This document shows, in pieces, positions 44,099 through 56,873 of a stretch of DNA of 64,000 nt. The first letter of the stretch is position 1. Each line of letters begins with the position of its first letter. The notes beneath the pieces are model-generated. The model did not search any database. It was not told the origin of the DNA and saw nothing but the letters and a program-made list of their open reading frames with translations. A program made the position numbers and the translations under genes. The DNA comes from Grammothele lineata (taxonomy: Eukaryota > Basidiomycota > Agaricomycetes > Polyporales > Polyporaceae), in assembly GCA_002150815.3 (NCBI GenBank), contig NDFF03000391.1:28964-92963 (forward strand). Reading direction: 5' to 3'.

Positions 44099-47000
44099 TG
44101 GCCGTTGGAAGCGGCAGAGAGCCAACCTAAAAGGTGCCTGAAATCTCAATTAAGGCACTTCCTCGTCGGACTTTGAAACATGGCCCGCTCTCCCGGGCCA
44201 GGCACTTGCGCCGGTACCGAATCTAGAAGGACTTTGTCCGCCCCCCCGTTTGACGTCAAAACATATCAGAACATACGCGCGTGCGTCCCGCGTCCGTCCT
44301 TTGGTGCACTCGCTTCGCGTTCGTCGACCCTCGTCCGCATCACACCCGCTCCACTCCAGATCCTGCTGTGATCCTCCGCCAGAGCCCGACAGCCCGACAC
44401 GCTCCTGCGCCCCGATGCCTGATCGATCTCGCCTCGGCGAATCACTGGCCTATCTCCACGTGCTCACCCCCCATCCAGCCTCTCTTTCCCTCGGTCTCCT
44501 CTGTCACGCCCGCCAGCGAGTCGCAGCGAGCCCGCCCACGCAAAACCTTGTCGCGGCCGGTTCCCTGCAAGCCCCAGCGCGCCATCGCCCGTTCCGCGTC
44601 CTCGACCGAACAGCGCTCCCACCGCTGACAGCTCGCACGCACGTCCCCTCCAGCCCAGCCCCGAGCGCCGTCCCTCCGTCCCGTCCTGCTCTCCCTCCAA
44701 TGCATTCCTCGCGATCTCTCCCACCGCAGCCTAATCTCGCACCCTGTTCGTCCTCGACGGGCCCTGCCCAAACAGTCTGATTCCAAAGGCGATTCAGCGG
44801 CCGTAAGCTCCCCGTCCGCTCTCGCCCGCCGCTCGGCCGATCACGACGCGATTACGATGCGATCCCCCCACGGGCCACGAACGAGCCCACCTCCGCTCTC
44901 CGTTCCGCTGGGCGCGTGCTCGCAGACCCGTCCCGTCTCGTCCTCGACGTCCAGGCCCGCGTCCGCTCTCGCGCTGTCTTCGGCCACGGGTCCTCTTGTG
45001 CCCAATCCGCCTCCCCGGCGACGTGCGCACCGGCGGGCCACGACCCTTCCTCGTTAGTCCTCTGCTATCGTGCATATCGCGCTTGCGGCTCCGACAACGC
45101 TAGCCTCACAAGACCGCAGGTGGCGGCGGCGGCGGGCGGCTCCAGACCGCCATCCATGTTCTTCCACTCACGAACGAGCATTTTCTCCCGCACGCGCGCG
45201 TGCACGGAGGTGCGCACCCGCCGCGCGGCCTGGGCCGAGAACGCCCTGCCAGCGCCCGGCAGCGGCCTATGCACCCCCCGCCCGCCGCCCGTGGCGGTAC
45301 GCGGCCGGGAGCACCTGCCCTGCCCGCACGGACGGCCAGCCCGACGCCTCCTCCGAGAGCGTTCTCGCCCCTTGGTGGCTGTGTCGCGTGGCCCCCTCGT
45401 CCAATGGTGAGGCGCGGAGAGACAGCACGCACGTGGCGGAGACGCGCGACGAGGAAGATCTGCGGGCGCGGCGGGCCCTCCAAAGACCGTCCGTTCAGCC
45501 AATCCTCTCGGGGATCCCGGGGCCCCATCGCGCCGTTCCCGGCGGTGCTCCCGACCTCGAGCTCCTTCGTGTTCGTGCGCTTCGAGTTCGTCCAGGGGAT
45601 GTCCGACGAGTCGGCATTTCTCTCTCTCTCGCCCGAGACGCCGGTCTTCGTCTTCGAAGCTCGCGATGCCCGTCCGAGTGCCCTCGCTGTCTGAGGAGGA
45701 AGATCCGGGCTCGGACGAGAGCACGCTGACGCCGCGCCGGACGTCCTTTCCGCCCGGCCCAATCCAATCATCTTCACCTCATCTACATGTACAACACAAT
45801 CGCTATTGCTCGCGCAGCATCCCCTCGGCACGCCGCACAACCTGCGCCCCGGAGCCTTCCTTCCTTCCCACTCGCCATTAATTACCATTTATTCCTCTCT
45901 CAGTTCGCGCGCGCACGCATATGGACTCGATTGCGCACGAAGCAGCGGCGGCGACGGCGGCGGCCTTCCAACACTCGCGGGCGCGAGCCCAGACCGCGTC
46001 CGTCCCGCTCGCCATCAGTCGTGCCGAAACGCATCGCTGCGCGGATTCGCGCTCTCTGTCCAATCCGCTGCGCGCCCGGCCCGCGTCCGTCCAATCCTGA
46101 TTCCTGATGGGTGGCGATCCGTGATGTGTGCGTGTGTGCATGTGAGGAGGCTAACGCGAATCCGGGAATACTGGAACGCTTTTTTTCCCGTTCTAATTCA
46201 TAGCTTTTGTTCCAGCCTTCGTAAATACTTGGCGTTGAATCCATGTTGCGCTGCATGGACCGGTCCAGACCGCCACGACGAAGCTGTTCCGCGCAGAGCG
46301 GGGCAGACTGCGTACACACCACACGCGCCCAGTCGATACCGAATGGCGGCGAGCGAGCGAGGCTGGTCCGAAACGTTAGCGCCGCCACATCCCGTTCGCA
46401 CGGGTGCTAATTCGGCACTGCAAGCCGCATTGCCATCTGTCCATCGCGATTCTATCCTAACGCCCTCGAGCGGGACAATATCATGCGCACTTTGAGGCTC
46501 TTGCGGCCTTGGAGGCTTTGCTTCCGCAGCCTTTGTCAGGCGTCATGAACGCGGCCTCTCAAAGAGCCTCTCATTCACGGCAGAAAGACAGAAAAGGAGA
46601 AAGACGCGATCAAGCCTGGCATCGAGATATCGATTCTCTGCCCAGTCTGCACCCGCGCCCGCACCTCCGCTTTAAGCAAGCCGCGTCCCCAGAACGCCGG
46701 GCGGGCGGCAGGGCCCAGGCCCGGTCTTGGCCTTATCCCCTCTCAGCGTGCGCGGGTTCGAACCTTCCCTCCCGCACTCCCGCGCGCCCGCGCACGCACG
46801 GACGTAAGGTGCGGGTGCTGGTCCTGGGACCGTACTGCCCCCGGAGCGTTCGGCCGTACGTGCGTGCGTGCGTGCGCTCGAAAATCTGAGGAAGGAACGA
46901 TGGAACTGATAGCTAGGCACGGAGGGACAGGTCGCAGAGGGTCGCGGGATTTACACCCGCGCGCGCACGCTCGCTCGCCCGCCCGTCCGTCCGAGCATCC

Positions 47001-49775
47001 TGTCACTGCGTGCGTATGCACTTACATAACCTTCATGCGTGCTCACTGCTCTCGAGCCTCGGGCGGGCCTGGCCCTGATCGACGCCCCGGCGTGCGCGGA
47101 CGCGGGGTACGGGTGCGCCCGCGTGCGTGTATGCGCACCTGTCCGTCCGTTCATACGTCCGAGTCCGAGCCTCCCTGCTTGCTCGAATGCCGCCGCGATG
47201 TCGATGACATGACGTCCAGGGGCTGGCAGCGGTGGCAGGACGCTCGGACGTTCCGGGCTCGCTCGCCGCCGCCGCTCCACAACGCCCTCGCGAGCCGTGC
47301 TACAGACCTTATCGCGATCCCTTCCTCTCATAGGCGCGCGTCGCGGCTGTGCCCGACCGACGGCTGTCTTTGAGCCTCGTTCTTGACAGATGGCTGAAAA
47401 GTACCCGCGATTTATATGAAAGGAACGTATAGGGCTTTAAAGAGCATCGGGTTGACGATGCGCCGGGACGTCTGAAAGGCACGTCGAGCCACGTCTTTCT
47501 TTCTGCGTTTCGGGTCCGTTTGCGGGGCTCTTTACGGTATCTATCTATCTTTGTAGCTTCTCGCTGAGTGAGCAAGCATCAACCCCCCTCCCGCCACCCG
47601 TCCGTCTGCCCAAGAAACATAAACTCGAACGTTACCTCGGGATCTCGAAACGACTGTCAGCCCCTTGCAAAATGCCAAACGCCAAACGTCATCTCGTCCG
47701 ACCAAACATCGAACGTACGTTCGAAGCGTCCGATACGTCAACCCCGCGCGTCAAGCCGCCGGCCTCCGCCCCTCTCGCATCGCAAACACCGAGCCCAAAA
47801 TCGGTTTCAGTGCCCGCACACGCCGCCGCTCGATTCCGCAATCGCCTTCGCGCGCACAAAGTACGCACGGCGCAGGTCCCCGGCGGCTCCCAATGCCAGT
47901 GCTTCGGAGGCATGTCTGATGCGGCACGGGGGTGTGCAGCCGCGCGCCCCTTACAGAACGCGGGGCAGAGAACTCATTCATTAAGACCATTGTCGATCGG
48001 GGTGTTCTGTGCCTTGCGCGACGCGCTGAGCTCAGCGTCGGCCGGCGTGCCAGTGCGCCTCCTCTCGCCACCTTCGCGGTTCGGGCTCTCACCCGAAGCG
48101 CGTCGTCCCTCGCGGACGGGCGTGTCCGTGAGCTCTTCCTGCCGTTTCTGAAGCGTAAGCAAGTAAATGGGTGGGCGCGGACCGGGCGCGGCACGGACGT
48201 ATTTCGTGCTCGCATACATACATAGTATACATACCCTCCGAGACGCACTAACACATTGTATTGCATGTCACCGTACATACATACAGGAGCCGTTACACCC
48301 CCAAGTTCCCGCGGGCTGTCACGCAGAGAGGCACAGGGCGCGTGTGGACGTGTGTACGCCTATGTGGGCCGCCGCGCGCGGGCCAGGTGCGGTTCATCTC
48401 CGTCCGCGCGCTCACGTACGCCCGCGCTGCCTTCTGCATAGGACGCGCGGGTTCGCGCTCACACGCGCGCACTCTCCGCGTGCTCGCGTCCTCGGAGGTT
48501 GTAAACCTTGGAACTCTGGGAATTTTGAGAACTTGGAGAACCTGGGATGGGCATGGGGGGCGCGCGAGGGGGTCATGCGCCCCTGCGCGAGGTGGAGAGG
48601 CTCGGCCCGCCGGCGCTTGGATGGTTTCGGTGCCGAAAGGTGGGCGGGAGCAGTCCCTCACCCAAAGCCAACGACGAATGGGGCTCTTACTTCCGGACAG
48701 CCTGCGCGACGCGACGGCGTTGTGCCCGAAAGAGGAGAGGGTTGAGTTGCATTTGGAGAGCAGGCGCGACGCTGTCTCGAATAGAACGGTGGCCCGTGCT
48801 CCGCGTACGTACACGTCGGCGCGGTGCGCGGTCGCGCGCCGACAGCCCGTGCGCCGCTCCGCGTCGAGCACAAAGCCCAGGCACGCCTCGTCCGCCGTCG
48901 CGCGTGGGCTGGGGAGCTTCGGGTTCTCTTCGAGCTGGGCCGTGGCTTGTCCCGGATGCGTCAGCAGGGAACTCAGAAGGCGCAGGGGCGGATTCACAAG
49001 CTCGCGTTACGGAAGGTTGGCGCTGTCGAAGAGCCTGTGAGCCCGGGCGGACGGCGTGGGGCCCTGGGCCGGATCTTCGCGGTCAGCGTACTGTACGAGA
49101 GGTGTAAGGGTCCTCGCGCGTGGGGCGCGCGGCGTCCGGGGACGTGGCGAGGTTCGCGCGGCGGCGAGTACGAGCCCGGCGGACGCTCCACCTCCTCGCG
49201 CGCGCGGCGGCAGGGCGGGGGGCGGGAGGGAGGAGGCGGTGGGCGCGGGGTGCGAAAGGCGGGGCGGGGTCGTGGAGCGGGCGATCCAGATAAGGTGGGC
49301 CAGGCACGGCGGGGATCGGCCCAAGCGAGCGAGCGTACGGTAGCGCTGGTAGCGCGCGTGCTCGCGCGGGCGTGTACCCGGCGGCTGAGCCAGGCACGGC
49401 CGGTGCGGGGCCCACGTCCAGCTGTGCTTCGCGTCCCGGGCGCCCGCGTGCTCCCGCCGGCCGAACCCTGCTCTCTTCCTCCGCCGTCTGTCACCCGTTC
49501 TCTCTTCTTGCTTCGCGCGAAGGCGTCCACGCGTCGACGCTCGGGCGATGCCGACCTCCTCCGTTATCTGCGTTGAGTAGTCGCTGACTGTGACGGGGTG
49601 AGTGACAATTGCTGTATGTCGAGGAATTCGAGGTGATGAGCTGGCGTTGGAGGAAGGAGATCGGAAGGCCCGCGGGGGCCGATGGCGCTAGAACGAATCT
49701 GTCAAGGTAGATGGGAGCCGATGGATGGCTGCGTGTGATAGACAGCGAGGGACCTGATCCTTGCTCGGCAGACGG
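44099..49775. other. GC-rich gene-poor interval, first part
   Basis: 5.7 kb upstream of the zinc-finger gene. Numerous long open frames on all strands reflect GC content; they are Arg/Pro/Ala-rich with no motif and no consistent splice model. Probably holds the long 5' region of the TF gene. Nothing firm seen. Confidence 0.4.
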
Positions 49776-49829
49776 CGTCGCCTCCTCCAACGGGCTAACC
49801 CTCCCCGCGTCCTCGGCGACCTCCCGCTG

Positions 49830-50015
49830 CCCAGAGCAAGTCCGACGCACCCGGACGCATCTTCAATCTCTGCCGCAGTCGAACGTCTCTTCTCCATCGT
49901 CAATCGCAAACTGACCATCATCAATACGCGACTAGCCCTCCACCGTCCCATCTTCCTCTCAGACCAGAGCCTGCTGCGAACGAAGATTCAGCCAGCGCGG
50001 TGGGAGAACAGCTGA
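49830..50015 (+). pseudogene. possible relic of a hAT transposase C-terminus
   Basis: The plus frame ending at the TGA near 50013 reads SSISAAVERLFSIVNRKLTI then INTRLALHRPIF. This is reminiscent of the hAT dimerisation motif (small-S-x-x-ERxFS). No upstream transposase body or terminal repeats were found. Weak call. Confidence 0.25.
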
Positions 50016-53000
50016 GAACGTCCCCCGTGAAACGCCGGACAAAGCCCTTTCGCGTTCAGGGAGGCGCGTCAGACGCGTCACGCAGTTTGATATCAGACCC
50101 TCCGGCTTTCCACCGGACGCCTTCGACCTTTCTCCTCCAACGCCGCCCTGCTAAACGTTCTTCAGCGTCCCGCGCTCCCGCACGCGCCCCCAACCCTGCG
50201 TCACCGCTCGCCGCCTCAGCCACGCGAGATGCGCCTCCGCGATCTCCTGTCCGCGGATACCCTCGACCGCCTCCCCGACAAACACGGCTCCTTGGTGGCT
50301 GACACAAGCGCGTCGTGCTCGTGCTCCTCTTCGCCGACGCGGCCTTGAACTGACGTCCCGTCCTCCTCAAGAGCGCGAGCGCGACATGGCCGATCCATTC
50401 CTCCGCCGCAGCATCGAATGCGCACGTATTCTCGCGTGAGACCGTCCATGTGCTCACCTGAGTCCGCAGACGCTGCCGGTCTTGCAGCCTCCAAGCGAGC
50501 AAAGCCTCCTTCTCTAGTGTACGTACCCCCGCCCTTCACTCGTGCCGCGGTATTGACGAATCGCCTTTCCCAGCCAGCCCGAATGCTGATTCAGCACTCG
50601 CGTTCCCCTTTCGCACTCCAAGGGACACAAACCGGCTAAGCGGGGCGCGCGTTGGTCAAGGAACGATCATGATCCCCTCGCGTGCCGCGGAACGTCTCCC
50701 GCCCTGGATCGAACCACAGCATCGAACGTCCCTCCCCGGCCCGGCTCCTTCCGGTTCCCTTTTCTGGATGTAGGCGCCGGCGCCTCTTGGAAGGGCGTTT
50801 CGCCGCCTTCAGTCGAAATGGAGTGAGCTCGAGGTCGACAGGCGGCACTCGCCACCCTCGCGCCGCAGCCTTTCGCTCCCTGAGGTCGCTTGTTAGCTCG
50901 TACGAAGATCTAAAGCGTATTCGAGCCATGTACGATTTTCTGTCGTCGGCGCAAGCAGAAAGCCTAAATGGCGTCCAGTCGCGGCGCAGCGCACGCAACG
51001 CCCGCCGCGGGTGCCTTGTTTCTAGACTCCCGTCGCCCTCCATCCGGATTGTCAAGGGGCACACGGGAAGCCTGGGCCTTGCCCTGCCCTGCCCTGCCCG
51101 CCCTGCCTTGCCCTGTCCTGCCCGCCCGTCCTCCAGGGGCGTACGTCCTCAGGCCCAGGGGCGGTTTGGCGTGCAGCTGCTGGTTTTATAGAGTGGACGG
51201 AGCGAGGGTGGAGGAGCCGTTTGGGCCTCGACATCCTCGCTGCTCTATGGCGGACGCTCTCGCAGCTTCGTCCTTCTCTTGCCGTCCCGGTCTCGTCGGT
51301 CGCTTTTGGCGCTTGGAGGGGCTGGAAGGGCGCGGGTCACGGGGCGGGTCGGGGGTTCAGGCGGGCAGGCGGACATGCGAGCAGGCGGACAGCGGACGGA
51401 TGGGCGTACGGGCGTAGGCGAGGTTCGGGTGGGCGGTTAGAGGGGGGTATGGAGCTTGCGGATGCGAACGCGAACGCGGGCGGGTATGCGTCGATAACGA
51501 GGGTCACGGTGAGTGTCTTTCCCCGTCCGCCCCCACGCCTGACCCTGCCCTGCACCGCGCCGGCTTCCGCACCCACCCCGGTCTCAGACTCTCGATGCGG
51601 GCGTATCAGCGAGCCCACCCCCTCGAGCCGCGTGATCGTCCCTCCGATAACCTCACGGCCCCCAGCCCGGGAGAAGACCGCCAGCCATGGGAGGAGGAGC
51701 CCTTCGTAGGACGCCGCCGCCGTGCTGCGCCCGCTCGTCGTCCCCTCGACCCCTCGGGCCCAACCTTCCTCGTCCCCGACATACAATAGCGGTCGCCGTC
51801 ACGTCTATGACGTCCGCCCCGCTTCGTGTGCCTGCTCGCCGACCGAGCCCGCGGCGCGAGGCTCGGTTCTCGGTTCTGGAGGAGAGAGGAAGGGAGGGAT
51901 GGGGGCATGTTGCAGGGACGCCTCGGCCGCACGCGCGTTCGTACCCACCCTCACGGGACCCCCCCATCGATTGCCCCCACCCGTCTTCGTCTTAGTCATG
52001 CGGCGCCCGCTTCCCCCTCCCCTCCTCGCCCGCCTCCACCGTCCCCCCTCTCACCCCCCTCGTCGTCGTGGGCGGGACGGGCAGCGGGTAGGCTGAGGGA
52101 GGGGCACGGCGGGTTAACCATCCATCGCTCCCGAGCCCGAGCCCAAAGCCGAGCACCGCATAGCGGAGCCCCGAAGCCCGCACGTCACGCCTATCCAGTG
52201 CCATCCATCCCCCCTCTCCCCCCCTCTCCCCTTCTCCGCCCTCTCCGTCGTTCCCGCGTCCTCATCCCCGCCCAGCCCTGGGGTGGGGCTCGCCCTTTCC
52301 CCCGACGTCGTTCCCCTTGTCCCCCAACCGGCGGCCGTTGGGGCTTCGCGGCCCTGGTCCTGGTCCTGGTCCCTCGTGCGCTCCACCCTCCCCGCGGACG
52401 AAACGCGGCCTCAGTCGCCCGTTGGTCCCTAGGCGTCGTCGGTGTTGGCGTCGGTGTCGTTCCTTGTCCCTCGCGCGCCATCTCCCCGGGGCGGGGCGGG
52501 GAGGAACAAGGGGCGGGGCCGGCGGGACGGCGGGACGGCGGATTGGGCTCCACCGCTGCGAGAGCGTCGGGCGGTGTTTCTCCTTCACTTCCCTCAGTGC
52601 TCGGGTACCAGTGACGGCGGCCGTTGGCCAACGTTAGTGCGCAGCGTCTGTTCAACCATCCGGCGGATATCTTGAGGGTGAGTGTGACGACATTGATGAG
52701 TTCGTCGTTGAACATGAGGCGTGACTGCGTCCCCAGCGTGCCCGGGTTTACCCCGCGGGTCGTCGGCGTTGTGTCGAACGACGACCTCGGCTGAACGACG
52801 GTCCCCCGCTTGTTTTTGGCGTGTTCGTCGAGTACGTACGTCTAGCAACACTAAGTCCTGCATGTTGTGACGTAGAGGAATGAAATAATATTACCATCGA
52901 ACGACCGTTGTCTCGTCAGACGTCACTGCAAACATGCGGCCGGCGTTGAGTACGTCGTACTCCACTACTCCAACGACATGCAGCCTTGCGCCGCCCGTCC

Positions 53001-56000
53001 TGCAAATCAAACCACCCAGTAGGTGCAACGTCATGCATGCTCCGCTCCACTCGCTCGAAGGCTGTATCCCCGCGCCCCGTGCGGACGGACCATAGGCAAT
53101 AGCTCAGCGTTTCGCGAGCAGCGGAGATACCGATCTCAATGTCTCACCTGAGGACTTCGAAGACCGAACGGCGAACCGCACACCAACCTCGGGCTGCACG
53201 ATCCGTTCTCCCGCCGCGCGCGCGTGCGTGTGAAGGTGACGTATGGGGCGAGTCTCCCTCCCCCCTCCTTGTCTGGCAAGGTTAGCGTGGCACGGGGACT
53301 GGTTCGTTGTTCCGATTGCTCCCGTCCGCGTTCGCAGCTTGGAAGTTGGAACTCGGATGCGAGGATGTGAGAGCGCCAAGAAGGCAGTGGGATGGTTTCT
53401 CGACGCTGCAGCGTGTCGCACTCGCACAGGACCGACCGAGTTCCTGGAGGCTGGGAGAGCGCATCTGGCGATGGCTGCTGGGATCACGCGCGGGCAGGCC
53501 TACCTGTAAATTGGCGTCAGTCTCAGATGAACAATCATTAACCTTCCCCGACGGCGCGTGGCGGGGAATGTGAAGCACTCTCGCTTTCATCGAAAGTGAG
53601 ACCACCCCGCACGGGTTTCTGATACGACCTTCTGCGGTCAGAGAGACGTCAGGCATGTGGCTCGCGCCGGATCTGCGGTGTGTTCGCCATAAGGAAACGT
53701 GAGGTCATTCGTTCTAAGGAAAAGTTCTACGAACGTACGGAATACGAGCGAAATGGGCCGCTGCGCAGAAATGCACCGTAGAACATGACGCATGATCATG
53801 ATGGCATATTATCGTGGCCATTTTCCAGTTTCCGGTGGCCTGTGTGAAGAGAACATCGCAATCATTGACCCCACGCAGTGCGAGCCCGAGACGCGCCTGC
53901 CTCCCCAACGAGCTCAGCCCTTGCTTCATGGCCGTCGCAAGGACGAGCCGTCGAGGCTGGCGCACGCGACGGCTCCCGTGCGCGTTCAAGTGGAGCTCCC
54001 CAGGGACGAGTGACGGCAGACCTGTGCGCTCGGAGCCGACAGCGGACGACCGACGCGTGCGGGTGCCTGGCCGGGAGATCGCCGACACGAGAACGTTTCG
54101 CTGCAGAGATCGCGCGCTGCGGTTTGTCTCACTTGTGTCCATTAAGCGGCGCGACTGCCGTCTGGGGTCGGCGAAGCTTTGTTGGATGGGTAATTTGGCT
54201 GCATTATTCCTGGATGGCGGAGAAATGACTAGGCCTAAGCGATATTCTACCAAGTCGGTCGGGACAGCAGGCTGAACAAGAAGGCATAAGGATTAATTCC
54301 GCGGGCCGCCGTCGTGCGAGCTTTACAGTACCTTCCTGTGTTCTGGTCGAGCGAAGCAGGGTCGCGGGAGCGTGCACGCGCCACGAACCGGAAGTTCGAG
54401 CTTCGGTAGCTGCTGATGTGATGGAGCAGCAGAGGACGGAAAGTCGTCCACGAAAATGGACACTTACACGTCATCTATCTCTTGCAGCATGCGCTCCTCC
54501 CGGCGTTCTGGCGCGAAGGTCAGGGTGTGGCTTTGGAGTTTTGGTGCAAGCGCAGCCGGAAAGAGGAAGGTGCGTGGAAGGGGACCCTCGCTGATTTGGG
54601 ACGTCGGCCATGCTGATGATGATCGGGACGAGACGCTCGGGTGATCGCGCATGATCCATCGGGGCCCCCCCGCGCGCGAGCAGGCGCGAGCAAAGAGGCG
54701 CCAGCCGCGACTCGAGATGACGATCTCGCGCGACGCGACGTCTGCGCGAGCCTGACAGACTCTGACGCGAACACTCGCCCGCCATCACCCGCGCGTGATC
54801 TGCGCGTCCAGCGAACACTGCTCGACAGCAGCCCAGGGCGCGAGCTTCATCTCGCGAGCCGGCGGCGCGAGGTGGTGAGCTAAGTGTTCTTCGTGCGCAG
54901 CAGCGCGGGCATGCCAGCCCGTGCGGGGAGCGAGGACGCGCGCGTGCAATTGTAGATCGCACCCCCCAAACGCAGACCGCGGACGGAGTGTCCTGAACGC
55001 CGGCTCCACTTCCAGGAACCCTACGGCATCGACAGGTGGTTCGCTGCGCGCGCTTCGCGTACTTACGCCCAGCTTACCCCCGACTGCTAGGTCCGCGAAC
55101 GATGCCCAAGGCGTGGGTTTGTGGAGCGAGCGTGCGCAGTGCGGGCTCGACGGCGATTGAGCTTGGAAGCGAGTCGGGGGTTGGTGATGGTGCACCGCCT
55201 GTAGAACAACGGTTAACCCTCTGGAAGTTCTCCGTTTGTGCCTTGGCTCAATGATCGGGGAGGAGTGCAGCTGGGCTTCTGCGTACGTACACTGCCGAAA
55301 GCGTGAATCTGAAGCATACTTGACCACGGACACGAAGGCGCTCGTGTACGAGGAGCATGGCCTCTCTCCACAGCGGCGTCCGTACGTGGGTTTGGGCCAA
55401 GGGTTGAAGTGGAGTAGCCACCATGAACTGAAATGAACCGTTTCGTCATCAGGGTTCGGGGCAGGAACTAACGAACGTAGAGGCACGAAGGTTGTCGCGC
55501 TAGCAGGCTTTGGGTTTAAGATATCGCTCGGAACATCGACTGCAATGGCTGACTTGGGGTGAGTACCATACTCTGTAGAATGAGCATGGAGTGGTGACGT
55601 ACTGGAAGCGGAAAAGAGGGTATGGGGTCATCCGGGAGAAGACGCGTTTTCTTCTGCATGTGCTCTGCGGTGCTCATCTCTGGTATTGTACTGCACGTTC
55701 CGAGAGCTACTGCGACAGTTTTCGGGAAAAGCGCGTCTAGGCATCGATCGCAGTGAAGTTGGGCACGTCGCAAGCTGGAAGGTAGGCACCGATCCCAAGT
55801 CAATATCTCGTCAAGCATACTCATACGGCGGATTATACAAAACACTGTCGCGCAGACCACATGCAGCGAAGACTCAGGGCTCGACGATCCGAGTGACGAA
55901 GGCATCGAGTCTTCCCTGAACGAATCAACGAGTCTACGGGCTTCGACTCTTCGCGGTTCCTATTACCTGAGTCAGATAGAACTGTGCTAGTCAGCTAAGT

Positions 56001-56873
56001 CGCTACCGAGACACCACTCTGAGAATAACACTCACGCTGGAAATCAGGATTGGCTTTCAAACGGGAAGGGCCAGCCGGTCTTCAATAGGCGTTTGTGCGT
56101 CGGATGCGTACACCCTCAACGTGGAGGTATGTTCCATCGTCATATGCGATGATAGGCACGCTACTCTCGTGAGGTCGATCATGTTAAGTACAAATAGCCT
56201 AGGGCGAAACCTTACGCCAACTGCGCGGAGCTAAGACTCCGGGTGCCCCAATCCGAAAACCTGCGTACTTCGTTGAGCGGGTTCACACTCGTAGGTGCTT
56301 CGAACATATGGTGCTTACGCACCACTAAAACATAGGTGTCCGCATAAACTCACGCCATGAGTCCGAGTATATTTCGAGCAGCAAGAACCGCAAGCATTCA
56401 ACAAGTCTTCATGAATGGAACCCACGAAAACCAGCGAGACGTGTCCCATCGTCATATTCTGGTCGCGGCGGGGACCACAGTAGGTACTCGCACACGACGA
56501 CAGCGCCGATCGTGCCCACGAAGACGTCTATTCTTCTCAAGTGGACGGTCCGACGCATGAATAGCCAAAAGACGCGTAAGGTGTAGCTTGTGCGCCGCTA
56601 CGCCTGACAGGGGGATGCTTCCTCGGGGAATCGCTCGGTAGGTCTCGTCACCGATACGGTAGGTGGCGTGCAAGACGCCGCGCGGCGCATCTCCGCGAGC
56701 AGCGGACACTGGGTGGGTGGTAGGTCAATCACACCAAGGCGGCCCTCGGAATCGGGAGCAGTCCACAAGGTTCACTCGAAGAACAACAGCATCGGGAACG
56801 TACAAAGTGCATGCAGCTCGAGCCGTTCGATTCCCACCACGCGACACCGGACACCGGGGCGGGCGTGGTGCGG
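50016..56873. other. GC-rich gene-poor interval, second part
   Basis: 6.9 kb without a gene I can support. GC-rich to about 52.7 kb, then more mixed. A 52620-52795 plus frame (LFNHPADILRVS..VPGFTPRVVGVVSNDDLG) might be a lone exon but has no partner. 54.5-56.8 kb shows only short frames. Confidence 0.4.
51079..51126 (+). repeat. CCCTG-type short tandem repeat
   Basis: Imperfect run of CCCTG/CCCGC pentamers within a GC-rich stretch. Confidence 0.8.

Noticed and set aside
45106..45888. Long minus-strand ORF (260 codons) in the GC-rich interval
   Set aside because: Arg/Gly/Pro-rich composition typical of GC-driven shadow frames; the opposite strand is equally open.
46743..46768. tRNA B-box-like GGTTCGAACC
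   Set aside because: It is a palindrome without an A-box or acceptor stem on either strand.
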